NCBI GenBank assembly: GCA_020347545.1
Contig: CP070731.1
Span: 2,175,836-2,183,987 of the forward strand
Direction of reading: 5' to 3'
Length of the DNA stretch: 8,152 nt
Source: Flavobacteriaceae bacterium
GTDB taxonomy: Bacteria; Bacteroidota; Bacteroidia; Flavobacteriales; Flavobacteriaceae
How positions within the stretch are numbered: position 1 is the stretch's first letter; each line of letters opens with the position of its first letter. Below the pieces are notes generated by a model that was not told where the DNA came from, made no database searches, and saw only the letters and a program-made list of their open reading frames with translations. Both the position numbers and the translations under genes were made by a program. This document shows positions 1 to 7,202 of this stretch, piece after piece.

Positions 1-1558
1 GGTGCATAAATCCGCTCCAGACATTATCCATAAAAGGGTTGACCTTTGATGCCGAATCTTCTTTCGAACGGTTAAATTCCTTTTCAAGTAAATTTTTATA
101 TTCTTCTATAAGATCAGGCAGGTGTGACTCATCAATGACCCCATCCTTAATCAGTTTTGCATTGTAAATATCTCTTGGATTTGGTTGTTTCGCAATGGCT
201 TTGTATAAAATAGGTTGCGTAAACCTTGGTTCATCCCCTTCATTATGACCGTACTTTCTGTACCCCAGAAGATCAATGAATACATCTCGTTTAAAACGCA
301 TTCTAAAATCAAGTGCCATTAAAACAGCATGAGTCACGGCTTCAACATCATCAGCATTGACATGGAGAACAGGCGAAAGTGTCACCTTTGCCACATCGGT
401 GCAATAGGTACTCGATCTTGCATCGAGATAATTTGTGGTAAACCCAATCTGATTGTTCACAACAATATGCACGGTACCTCCTGTTGAATAGCCTTTAAGC
501 TTACTCATTTGAATCAATTCATAAACAATACCCTGTCCTGCTACGGCTGCATCACCATGAACAACAACGGGTAACAGTTTTGAGGAGTCCCCGTGATAAT
601 CTTCATCTATTTTGGCACGGGCAATACCTTCTGCAACTGCTCCAACAGTTTCCAAATGCGAAGGGTTAGGTACCAGATTCATCGTGATCTGTTTATTGCT
701 CTTAAGCGTTTTTTTAATGGTGGATCCCAGGTGGTATTTTACATCCCCGTCAAAATCATCTTCATCATAATCCTTACCGTCAAACTCGTTAAAAAGTTCC
801 CGAATCGGTTTCCTGAAGATATTGACGAGGGTATTTAATCTACCTCTGTGCGCCATACCTAAAACAAATTCATCTACATCATAGCGTTCGGCCGCTATTC
901 TAAAGAGGCCTCCCAAAGCAGGAATCAGAGTTTCTCCACCCTCCAGTGAAAATCTCTTTTGTCCCACGTATTTGGTTTGCAAAAACTGTTCAAAAGTAAC
1001 CGCTTGAGTCAGCTTGGATAAAATATACTTTTTCGTACTGATCTCATAATCGGGATGATTGTCATTCTCGTTTAGCTTATTCTGCCACCACTGAATTTCT
1101 TCAGGGTTACGGATAAACATATATTCGATACCTATTGAATCACAATAAATTCGTTCCAGATGTTTTATTATTTCCGAAAGCGAAGTTGGTTGAAGGCCTA
1201 GAATACTACCCGCATTGAACACGGAGTCAAGATCGTCCTTGGACAAACCAAAATTCTCAATGTCAAGTGTCGGGCTGTAAGTTCGTCGGTTCCTCACGGG
1301 GTTGGTTTTGGTAAACAAATGCCCTCGTGTCCTGTATCCGTTGATCAACTCTATCACTTTAAACTCCTTGTAAACCTGCTGTGGAATTTCAACATCCGGT
1401 TCCTCCTCTTCCAGGCTATAGTCTGAGTTTGCTAAATCATAGCCTTGAAAAAAACTTCTCCAGCTCGGTTCAACAGCATCAGGATCTTTCAGGTATTGTT
1501 GATATAAATCTTCTATAAACCCGGTATGTACAGTATTTAAAAAGGAAAACCTATCCAT
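1..1558 (-). CDS. sucA: 2-oxoglutarate dehydrogenase E1 component, N-terminal 519 residues (partial, runs off left edge)
   Basis: This is the thiamine-diphosphate-dependent E1 subunit of the 2-oxoglutarate dehydrogenase complex. It decarboxylates 2-oxoglutarate in the TCA cycle and passes the succinyl group to the E2 lipoyl domain. I translated the minus strand by hand from the ATG at 1558-1556 and saw no in-frame stop to the edge. The start is well constrained, because a TAG lies two codons upstream. Residues 1-40 (FLNTVHTGFIEDLYQQYL, then EPSWRSFF) match the small E1 N-terminal domain thought to contact E2. Core motifs follow: GMAHRGRLN at 234-242 (H237 is the active-site His of the family), YHLG at 275-278, NPSHLE, GDAAVAGQG at 335-343 and NNQIGFTT at 368-375. 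D336 and N369 are the expected Mg-ThDP ligands, with the usual 33-residue spacing. YGHNEGDEPRFTQP follows. About 400 C-terminal residues are missing. sucB probably lies beyond the edge (inference). A TATTTTTG box at 1599-1592 on this strand is a weak promoter candidate without a -33 partner. Confidence 0.97.
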   Translation of the reverse strand, partial: MDRFSFLNTVHTGFIEDLYQQYLKDPDAVEPSWRSFFQGYDLANSDYSLEEEEPDVEIPQQVYKEFKVIELINGYRTRGHLFTKTNPVRNRRTYSPTLDIENFGLSKDDLDSVFNAGSILGLQPTSLSEIIKHLERIYCDSIGIEYMFIRNPEEIQWWQNKLNENDNHPDYEISTKKYILSKLTQAVTFEQFLQTKYVGQKRFSLEGGETLIPALGGLFRIAAERYDVDEFVLGMAHRGRLNTLVNIFRKPIRELFNEFDGKDYDEDDFDGDVKYHLGSTIKKTLKSNKQITMNLVPNPSHLETVGAVAEGIARAKIDEDYHGDSSKLLPVVVHGDAAVAGQGIVYELIQMSKLKGYSTGGTVHIVVNNQIGFTTNYLDARSSTYCTDVAKVTLSPVLHVNADDVEAVTHAVLMALDFRMRFKRDVFIDLLGYRKYGHNEGDEPRFTQPILYKAIAKQPNPRDIYNAKLIKDGVIDESHLPDLIEEYKNLLEKEFNRSKEDSASKVNPFMDNVWSGFMH

Positions 1559-1777
1559 GAACTATTTCTTCAATATTAACGAAATGATTGACAAAAATAA
1601 GACGTTTTACCATAAAATGATGTAAAAAATATGATAAATGTCATTTTTTGATAAAGGATCAAATGAAATGAGTAATTGACTTTGCTTAAAGCCCCATTTG
1701 GACCATTTAGGGAAGGTTTCGATTAAATTTTAAGGACGGTCAACCTTGCCTTTTACACTATCAAAAATTCATTGAAA

Positions 1778-1795
1778 AATTGATTTAAATCAGTT
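1778..1795. promoter_or_regulatory. Near-perfect palindrome overlapping a -33 element: candidate operator
   Basis: TGATTTAAATCA at 1781-1792 is a perfect 12-bp palindrome. It extends to 18 bp (AA at 1778-1779, TT at 1794-1795) with a single mismatched pair, T1780/G1793. Its right end overlaps the TTG of the predicted -33 element of the microprotein promoter, a typical position for a repressor site. No regulator is identified. AT-rich palindromes of 12 bp do occur by chance in such DNA, so the operator role is inference. Confidence 0.35.
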
Positions 1796-1823
1796 GTAAA
1801 ACAGAATAAAATAGTTACTTTTG
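1794..1823 (+). promoter_or_regulatory. Bacteroidota-type promoter of the microprotein gene
   Basis: TTG at 1794-1796 and TACTTTTG at 1816-1823 are separated by 19 bases. They match the Bacteroidota housekeeping sigma pattern of a -33 TTG and a -7 TAnnTTTG. Transcription would start near 1830, leaving a leader of about 35 bases before the ATG at 1866. This is the only complete two-element match I found in the window. Confidence 0.65.
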
Positions 1824-1865
1824 TTCCTTATTTAGAATTAGTTTAAATAAAAATAAAGGTGATAA

Positions 1866-2000
1866 ATGACGACAACCTCTTACTACACGGTATTTGACTA
1901 CAATTGTATAGATATGGATTCGCCTAAGAAAAAGACGAAATGTTGTAAAAAGTATAAGAAAAAAGGAAAGTTTAATTGTAGTAATTGCCCCAAAATCTGA
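1866..2000 (+). CDS. 44-residue Lys/Cys-rich microprotein, function unknown
   Basis: ATG at 1866 to TGA at 1998-2000. Start support is better than for most genes here: AAAGG at 1855-1859 sits 6 bases before the ATG, downstream of a two-element promoter. The first 20 residues are uncharged to acidic, with the aromatic run SYYTVFDY, C14 and DMDSPKKK. The rest is strongly basic (11 Lys overall) with Cys at 26, 27, 38 and 41, giving a CC-x10-CxxC arrangement that ends in CPK. There is no signal peptide or membrane segment, so it is probably cytoplasmic. Four clustered Cys among Lys could bind zinc or another metal, or contact nucleic acid, but that is inference. The organisation resembles small hypothetical proteins I believe occur in flavobacteria, but I cannot verify this without a search. 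Its length falls below many gene-calling cutoffs, so it may be missing from annotated genomes. Confidence 0.75.
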   Translation: MTTTSYYTVFDYNCIDMDSPKKKTKCCKKYKKKGKFNCSNCPKI

Positions 2001-2315
2001 TTTTTTTTTTTTTACAGACTTGTATTTCGAAACTGATCTTTATGAATCCTTCCTGAAGTTCCTTTTGACTTCTCATCCATAATCTGAGTTGATATTCCGC
2101 CCAAACATCAATCTTTTCTTAAAAATCGCTTCGGTAAAAAATTAGATATCTTTGAAATATAAAATGGTCATTTCGTCCTAAATCATTTTCAGAATCAATT
2201 CTTCTTTTCTTAATTCGTGAATCATTTTACAGGAAAAAACTGGTGAATCAACCAATCAAACCTTTTATTCAGTTTGCCCCTCTAGAATACACTAACCATT
2301 AAAAACCATATTATC
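2001..2315. other. Intergenic region starting with a T13 tract
   Basis: A run of 13 T (2001-2013) begins directly after the microprotein stop codon. It could act as the U-tract of a terminator, but only a trivial AAAATC/GATTTT repeat with a one-base loop precedes it, so no proper hairpin is visible. The rest is AT-rich and contains one TAnnTTTG box (2147-2154) that may serve the downstream gene. I found no convincing reading frame or structured RNA in this stretch. Confidence 0.5.
2147..2154 (+). promoter_or_regulatory. Possible -7 promoter element of the exported-protein gene
   Basis: TATCTTTG is an exact TAnnTTTG match, but no TTG lies at the expected 19-base spacing upstream. Use of this site would leave a leader of about 155 bases before the ATG at 2316. 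It is the best match between 2014 and 2315, but it may be chance in AT-rich DNA. Confidence 0.3.
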
Positions 2316-3089
2316 ATGTTAAAGAAATTTACCATTCACTTTTTAATTACACTCTTCCTTACCGGTTCAATAGGTTTTGTTCAGGCGCAAGAAGAAGATT
2401 CCTATGCCATGTGGGAGAGTTTTTACATTACACCGGATAACACCAAATTAAAGGCACTTGGAGAAGCAATGGCCAATCACAACAAAAAATACCATAGCGA
2501 AGAGGGACCATACCAAGCGGCGGTTTACAATGTGATGACAGGTCCTAATTCAGGTAAGATGGTCTGGCAAATGGGACCGTTAAATTTTTCTCATTTAGAC
2601 GGAAGACCCTCAGCCGATGGCCATGATGAAGACTGGAGAGACAACGTCATGCCTAATGTCAGAAAAATATCATCCGGAGAATACTGGAAACAGAATGATA
2701 AAGTATCAAATACGGAAATGCTGGTAGATGGCGGATACGAATTTAAGGTGCTCCATATCAGATACCATGAGGTTGCAAGAGGAGAAGGCCATCAGGTACA
2801 GCATCTAATGAGTCAAATAGGAGAAGCTGTGAAAGCCATGGAAGGTGAAAATCCTTGGGGCGTATACATAAATGAGTTCAGACAGGGTTATGATATCGGA
2901 AGACACATAGCAACTGTGGGGTTCATGAAGAATTGGGCAGAATATGATGAGGATAACAATTTCAAAGCTGCCTTTGAAAAAGTTCATGGCGAAAATTCTT
3001 GGCAGGACTTTGTCGACGGAATGAATGATACTTTCTCAAACAGTTGGGATGAAGTATGGGAAGTAAATACAAAATTAAGCGGAAACTAA
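2316..3089 (+). CDS. Exported protein of unknown function with two repeated halves
   Basis: 257 residues. Residues 1-24 form a classical Sec signal peptide: KK at 3-4, a hydrophobic core at about 8-22, and VQA before a predicted cut at A24/Q25. There is no lipobox Cys, so the mature protein is probably periplasmic or secreted. The mature chain is rich in Trp, Asp, Glu and His, has no Cys, and has no further membrane segment. The two halves look homologous. W107 to S131 (WRDNVMPNVRKISSGEYW, then KQNDKVS) resembles W229 to S255 (WQDFVDGMNDTFSNSWDEVW, then EVNTKLS). Upstream of each there is a helix-like stretch ending in a strand (AAVYNVMTGP at 68-77; GVYINEFRQG at 182-191). This pattern would suit a tandem ferredoxin-like or dimeric alpha-beta barrel fold (inference). 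No catalytic motif is recognised. The start has no Shine-Dalgarno sequence, which is common in this phylum. The gene is monocistronic, ends at the 3111-3146 hairpin, and converges with the export operon. Confidence 0.88.
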   Translation: MLKKFTIHFLITLFLTGSIGFVQAQEEDSYAMWESFYITPDNTKLKALGEAMANHNKKYHSEEGPYQAAVYNVMTGPNSGKMVWQMGPLNFSHLDGRPSADGHDEDWRDNVMPNVRKISSGEYWKQNDKVSNTEMLVDGGYEFKVLHIRYHEVARGEGHQVQHLMSQIGEAVKAMEGENPWGVYINEFRQGYDIGRHIATVGFMKNWAEYDEDNNFKAAFEKVHGENSWQDFVDGMNDTFSNSWDEVWEVNTKLSGN

Positions 3090-3110
3090 AAACTATCTTA
3101 AAATAGCTTT

Positions 3111-3146
3111 AAACCGGAACCAATCCCTCTGAAAGGTTCCGGTTTT
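3111..3146 (+). terminator. Intrinsic terminator between convergent genes
   Basis: A perfect 11-bp stem pairs AAACCGGAACC (3111-3121) with GGTTCCGGTTT (3135-3145) around a 13-base loop, and TTTTCTATT follows on the plus strand. It lies 21 bases after the stop at 3089. The stop of the opposing adaptor gene (3152-3150) is only 4 bases from the other side of the stem, so the hairpin may also end that operon, although the U-tract in that direction is poor. Confidence 0.88.
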
Positions 3147-3149
3147 CTA

Positions 3150-4250
3150 TTACATAGACTTAATTTTATTCCATACCTTAATTTCATCGTTTTCATCGAT
3201 CCCTTCCTTGATCTCAACATTAAGGCCGTCGCTAATACCCAAAACAATTTCTCTTTTTTCAAACTCCTTGTCACCCGTTTTTACCTCAACAAAAGGTTTT
3301 TTTGTACTCTCATCAAATTGAACTAAAGCTTCCTTTATAGATAAAACACTATCAGCACGCGCTAAAATAATTGATGCATTTGCGCTTAAACCAGCCCTAA
3401 TAAAAGTAGTGTCTGCCTTGTGCAATGTACCTTTGATTTCAAACTGAATCGCTCCGTTTTCCAATTTTCCCTTGGGCGCAATATAATCCAATACAGCGTC
3501 AAATGTAGCATTCTCAATGGCTCCCACTGTGATTTCAAGAGGATATCCCTCTTTTATTTTTCCAACCTCCGATTCATCTACTTTACCTTCAAAAATCATC
3601 CTGTTCACATCGGCAAGTGCGGCAATTGTAGTACCTTCATTAAAATTGTTACTTTGGATAACCTGATTTCCAACTTCAACAGGCATCTCCAATACCATCC
3701 CGGAAACTGTTGACCGGATCAGCGTATTTGCCGAATTTCCCAGCCCTTTTGTTGATCCCGTTTTTACGATGTCATAGTTCTGTTTCGCTGCGTTGTACGA
3801 TTGCTCGGCCTGCTTAAAAGTTACTTCAGCCCTTTCCATTTCTTCTTTGGAAATCACTCCTTTTTCATACAGGCTTTGTTGTCTGTCAAATCTTCTTTTT
3901 TCGTCTGACAATGCGATCTCAGCGGTTTGAATGGCGTTTTTTGCCTGGTTCAAAGTGGCTAAATTTGGAATAACTTTGATTTTTGCGATCAAATCATTTG
4001 CCTTTAAAACATCTCCTCCTTCAACATAGATCTCTTCAATTACGCCTGATATATTTGGCTTAATCAAGACCTCCTCCAATGGAATTATACTACCGGTGGC
4101 TACTGTTTTATTAATTATTGTTTTATTGGATGGTTTTTCTGTATTGTACACCACAGGATCCTCAAGATTCTTTGAATAGAGGTAATACATGGCACCTCCA
4201 AAAGTAACTAGGATAAATACTAAAATAATAATGGTTACCGACTTCTTCAT
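3150..4250 (-). CDS. HlyD/MacA-family periplasmic adaptor subunit of an export system
   Basis: This 366-residue membrane fusion protein is expected to link the inner-membrane permeases to a TolC-like outer-membrane channel. An N-terminal membrane anchor spans about residues 5-25, with no lipobox. The first half of the barrel-sandwich (lipoyl-like) domain is at about 61-91 (KPNISGVIEEIYVEGGDVL). A helical hairpin covers about 98-165 and carries the TolC-docking RLS motif as R123, L127 and S134 (RQQSLYEKGVIS). The second lipoyl half is at about 178-200 (STVSGMVLEMPVEVGNQV). Beta-barrel and membrane-proximal domains follow to the end. Length and domain order are normal for MacA-like adaptors. 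It is the last gene of the operon, 23 bases after the upstream permease gene. The context of two MacB-type permeases argues for an ABC rather than an RND pump. The substrate is unknown. Confidence 0.93.
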   Translation of the reverse strand: MKKSVTIIILVFILVTFGGAMYYLYSKNLEDPVVYNTEKPSNKTIINKTVATGSIIPLEEVLIKPNISGVIEEIYVEGGDVLKANDLIAKIKVIPNLATLNQAKNAIQTAEIALSDEKRRFDRQQSLYEKGVISKEEMERAEVTFKQAEQSYNAAKQNYDIVKTGSTKGLGNSANTLIRSTVSGMVLEMPVEVGNQVIQSNNFNEGTTIAALADVNRMIFEGKVDESEVGKIKEGYPLEITVGAIENATFDAVLDYIAPKGKLENGAIQFEIKGTLHKADTTFIRAGLSANASIILARADSVLSIKEALVQFDESTKKPFVEVKTGDKEFEKREIVLGISDGLNVEIKEGIDENDEIKVWNKIKSM

Positions 4251-4273
4251 GTTTCTAATTTTTCAATATTGAT

Positions 4274-5533
4274 TTATTCAGTTCTAAGTGCCTCGATTGG
4301 CTTTAATTTAATTGCATTTTGTGCAGGTATCATTCCGGCAAATAATCCGGAAATAATCAAGATGGCCAAGGCAATACTTACCACTCCCAGATTTACGCTG
4401 GGACTCGTAAACATATCTATTGGATCCATCATGTCAAGTACATAATTAAGAACAAAAATTAATCCCGCTCCAAACGCAATACCTGCCATACCTGAGATGA
4501 TGGTAAGAAATACGGATTCTGTCAAAATCTGTATCCTTATTCTTCCAGGAGAAGCTCCAAGCGCCCTTCTAATACCAATTTCATTGGTTCGCTCCTTAAC
4601 AACAATCAGCATTATATTACTTACGCCTATTACTCCGGACAATAACACCAAAATTCCTACGAAATAGGCAATAACCTTTAAGGCCATAAATAAGGTTTCA
4701 ACCCTTCTGAATTGTTGATACAAATCAAAATGTCCAACAGCCCGCTGATCATCCGGGTGAATTTTATGATTTTCCTTAACGATATCAAAAATACTTTGCT
4801 TAATATCCGTTATCGGGGTTCCATCAACCGCAGTAATACCCATCCAACCTACTCTATCACCTCTGTTAAAGGCTTGAGAGAAGGAAGTAAAGGGAACAAA
4901 AATCTGTTTTTGCTGTCGTTCGCTATCACCGCCACCACTTTTCTTGGTATAAATTCCGATCACCATAAAATTCACTCCATTAATCTTGATATAGGTACCC
5001 ATTACCTCTTCTCCTTCTTCATACAAACTGGTTTTCACCCCTTGTCCAATTACTGCTACTTTTCTCTTTTCATCAATGTCGTTATAATTGATAAATCTAC
5101 CCTCTATAATATTCATTGGTTCTTGCTGAATGATCTCAGGGTAATCACCGTAAACACCAAAGGAGCCAGAATTCAATCCTCTTATCACATTACCACCACC
5201 CCTGAATCCTCCTAATTGATTTCTGGGAGATACAAATCTTAAACCTTCTACATTATTCCGGATATCCCGCACATCATCAAGGTCATAACTGAATCGCCTT
5301 CCCTTTGCCATTCCCTTATAGGATTTGCTAACCGGCATGGTCCACATAAACATGGTGTTGGTAGCTACATCGCCAAAGTCCTGACGAATGCCGTTTTCAA
5401 GCCCCTTTCCTGCCGCAAGTAACAATATCAAAATAAAAATCCCCCAAAATACTCCAAATGCAGTTAGAAGGGTTCTCCACCAATTTGCGGTGAGTACCTC
5501 GAGAATTTCATTCCATTTATCTCTGTCAAACAT
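4274..5533 (-). CDS. MacB/FtsX-family ABC transporter permease (second of two paralogues)
   Basis: 419 residues with the four-helix layout of MacB-type permeases. TM1 is at about 21-41 (TLLTAFGVFWGIFILILLLA). A large periplasmic MacB_PCD-like domain covers about 45-277 and includes a Gly-rich segment, GGFRGGGN. TM2 to TM4 are at about 285-309, 340-362 and 382-402. The FtsX signature is clear: GVSNIMLIVVKERT at 303-316, then NEIGIRRALGASP at 317-329, the cytoplasmic loop that contacts the ATPase. The C-terminus KPIEALRTE is typical. No nucleotide-binding domain is fused, unlike E. coli MacB. It starts 11 bases after the stop of the paralogous upstream permease, with which it clearly shares its N-terminal design (MFD-D-W-EI, then GIFIL, then ENGIR). 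The two probably form a heterodimer (inference). Substrate is unknown; such systems export peptides, macrolides or lipoproteins. Confidence 0.94.
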   Translation of the reverse strand: MFDRDKWNEILEVLTANWWRTLLTAFGVFWGIFILILLLAAGKGLENGIRQDFGDVATNTMFMWTMPVSKSYKGMAKGRRFSYDLDDVRDIRNNVEGLRFVSPRNQLGGFRGGGNVIRGLNSGSFGVYGDYPEIIQQEPMNIIEGRFINYNDIDEKRKVAVIGQGVKTSLYEEGEEVMGTYIKINGVNFMVIGIYTKKSGGGDSERQQKQIFVPFTSFSQAFNRGDRVGWMGITAVDGTPITDIKQSIFDIVKENHKIHPDDQRAVGHFDLYQQFRRVETLFMALKVIAYFVGILVLLSGVIGVSNIMLIVVKERTNEIGIRRALGASPGRIRIQILTESVFLTIISGMAGIAFGAGLIFVLNYVLDMMDPIDMFTSPSVNLGVVSIALAILIISGLFAGMIPAQNAIKLKPIEALRTE

Positions 5534-5544
5534 ATTTTATCAAA

Positions 5545-6795
5545 TTATTCGTCCTTCAAAGCCTCTATAGGCTGGATATTTGCAGCCCTCCAGGCAGGAA
5601 AAAATCCAGCCAATGCACCTGCGAGAATTAATAAAATTACCATTGTCATGGCTATCCTAAAATCAACTGATGGATTAAGCACATAATCAACCTTTACATT
5701 GGGTCCTAAAATTTCAAGAAGACCCATACTAAAAATCAAACCGGCAAAACCTGAAACCGCTGTCACAAAAACGGACTCTTGCATAATCATTCCCACAATC
5801 GACCACGGTTTTGCTCCAAGGGCTTTTCTTATCCCAATTTCTCTGGTTCGGTCTTTGACTATAATCATCATTATATTACTGACGCCAACAACTCCGGCAA
5901 TGATGGTACAAATTCCGACGAACCAAAAGAAATAAGCAATATTGTTGGTTAGTGTATAGAAGCGTTTTGTGTCTTCCATCACATTGTTTACATGCACTGC
6001 GGCATCATCATCCGGAGCAACTTTATGTATTTCCTTTAAGTATTGCTTTATTTCCTCCTCAAATAATAAGGAGGCTTTAACCGCTGATTCGAAGTTTTTT
6101 TGTGGCTTCATCGTAAAGGCTAAATTATTGATCCGATCTTGACCGTTAAAAACATTTTGAGCTGTGGTGAACGGAACGAAAACCCTGTCTTCTTCTCTTT
6201 CTCCGGCGGGATCGGTATAAACCCCAATAATTCTAAAGTTGATACCTGAAATTTGAATGTACTCGGCTAAGGGATCCTCCACATCATACATCATTTCTCT
6301 CTGAATTTTATTGCTTATCACGGCAACCTTCGTATTATCATCAAGGTCCATTTGGTCAATGAATCTGCCTGAAATCATACTTTGATTCTCTATTTGCTGA
6401 TAATTAGGGTGAATTCCCCATACGCCATAGGTTACTGATTCATTTTTATAATTTACAGTAGTTCCAAATGGCACCCTGTAAACAGCTGATCTAAATTCAA
6501 TTTTATCTCCATAAGCCGCTACAATATGATCAAAGTTATCGTTCTTTAAATTAATCCTTCTGCCTGGGTTCAAACCTTTATATTCTTTCGTTGTAGTTTG
6601 TGTCCAGATGTAAAGCAGGTTAGTTGCATCTCCTTCAAATTCCTTTCTGATACCATTCTCCATACCACGTCCAAACCCGAGCAAAATCACGAGAATAAAG
6701 ATACCGGACGCAACCGAGAGGCCCGTCAAGAAAGTTCTTAACTTATTCTTTCTGATTGTATCAAATATTTCCTGCCACCGATCTATATCGAACAT
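5545..6795 (-). CDS. MacB/FtsX-family ABC transporter permease (first of two paralogues)
   Basis: 416 residues, first gene of the three-gene operon. TM1 is at about 20-42 (RTFLTGLSVASGIFILVILL). A periplasmic MacB_PCD-like domain covers about 45-280. TM2 to TM4 are at about 283-307, 341-363 and 381-400. The FtsX signature GVSNIMMIIVKDRTREIGIR (304-323) leads to KALGAKP, and the protein ends in QPIEALKDE. There is no ATPase domain. The periplasmic domain lacks the Gly-rich insertion seen in the downstream paralogue, so the two copies have diverged and probably occupy different positions in one complex. The ATG at 6795 is preceded by TCAGG directly against the start, too close for a normal Shine-Dalgarno site. 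Its promoter must lie in the 6796-7202 gap. MacB-like export is well supported by family; substrate cannot be told. Confidence 0.94.
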   Translation of the reverse strand: MFDIDRWQEIFDTIRKNKLRTFLTGLSVASGIFILVILLGFGRGMENGIRKEFEGDATNLLYIWTQTTTKEYKGLNPGRRINLKNDNFDHIVAAYGDKIEFRSAVYRVPFGTTVNYKNESVTYGVWGIHPNYQQIENQSMISGRFIDQMDLDDNTKVAVISNKIQREMMYDVEDPLAEYIQISGINFRIIGVYTDPAGEREEDRVFVPFTTAQNVFNGQDRINNLAFTMKPQKNFESAVKASLLFEEEIKQYLKEIHKVAPDDDAAVHVNNVMEDTKRFYTLTNNIAYFFWFVGICTIIAGVVGVSNIMMIIVKDRTREIGIRKALGAKPWSIVGMIMQESVFVTAVSGFAGLIFSMGLLEILGPNVKVDYVLNPSVDFRIAMTMVILLILAGALAGFFPAWRAANIQPIEALKDE

Positions 6796-7202
6796 CCTGA
6801 TTCAATTAATTTTGATAAACTTGGTTCTACTGTTATTAATAGACGCTAAAAGACAAAGGAATGTTACAGTGTTTTCAAGTTTTTTAAGGTTTCCGAAATC
6901 GATTTTTTTGAAGAGAAAAAAACTGAATTTCCTTCATTTTTTTACCGTTAAAATATGCCATTTAACACTTTTTACTTCAATTTTTAAAAAGGTAATTCAA
7001 GCGGAAAAAATCCCTATTGTGAATTTTGAAGAAATCGGACTCAAACCCTTCTTTTTTGAAAAATAATTGAAATTTTTATTACGAAAACGATATTGAATAT
7101 GGATACTTCAAAAATATTATCGAATTTTTATTAAAGTGACAATTGTCATGTTATAAAATTACAATTCGTTTTAAATTTATTATAACTTAAAATTTAACCG
7201 TC
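6796..7202. other. AT-rich divergent regulatory region between the ABC operon and tonB
   Basis: This 407-base region is very AT-rich with many A and T runs. It should carry the divergent promoters. On the minus strand TATTTTTG (7116-7109) is an exact TAnnTTTG match, but its nearest TTG (7142-7140) is 23 bases away, longer than usual. No complete promoter match is seen for tonB. A 12-bp palindrome lies at 7137-7148. A frame open from a TTG at 6812 to 7066 looks like chance, so I see no gene here. Confidence 0.5.
7137..7148. promoter_or_regulatory. Perfect 12-bp palindrome, candidate operator
   Basis: TGACAATTGTCA is a perfect palindrome 54 bases before the tonB start, next to a possible minus-strand -7 box. 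A palindrome between divergent genes suits a dimeric regulator that could affect tonB, the export operon, or both. The regulator is unknown, and this reading is inference from position and symmetry only. Confidence 0.4.

Larger units (their letters stand above)
1559..1865. other. Divergent intergenic region between sucA and the microprotein gene
   Basis: This AT-rich spacer of about 307 bases must hold the promoters of both flanking genes. On the plus strand a good Bacteroidota-type promoter and an overlapping palindrome lie at 1778-1823 (listed separately). On the minus strand only a lone TAnnTTTG match (1599-1592) is visible near sucA. A loose inverted repeat, AAAATGA at 1614-1620 against TCATTTT at 1641-1647, has a 20-base loop and could be chance. 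I found no coding sequence or RNA gene here. Confidence 0.6.

Noticed and set aside
593..838. 81-residue plus-strand frame
   Set aside because: It lies wholly antisense to the conserved catalytic core of sucA, which is unambiguous in the other strand. It has no recognisable product.
1592..1599. TATTTTTG on the minus strand as a sucA promoter
   Set aside because: It matches TAnnTTTG, but no TTG lies at the expected distance, and such matches are frequent in AT-rich DNA. It was kept only as a remark under sucA.
2010..2120. Minus-strand short frame (about 34 residues, beginning MRSQKELQEGFIKISFE) opposite the gap after the microprotein gene
   Set aside because: It would read through the A13 tract and into the antisense of the microprotein gene. 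It has no ribosome binding site, and its length is within chance.
4712..5215. 167-residue plus-strand frame
   Set aside because: It is antisense to the periplasmic domain of the second permease, whose own frame is strongly supported by family motifs. Its composition looks like a translated shadow.
6812..7066. 84-residue plus-strand frame with a TTG start in the tonB upstream gap
   Set aside because: It is dominated by Phe, Lys, Leu and Ile, as expected from AT-rich noncoding DNA. It has no ribosome binding site, no ATG near its beginning and no recognisable motif. A decayed gene cannot be fully excluded.
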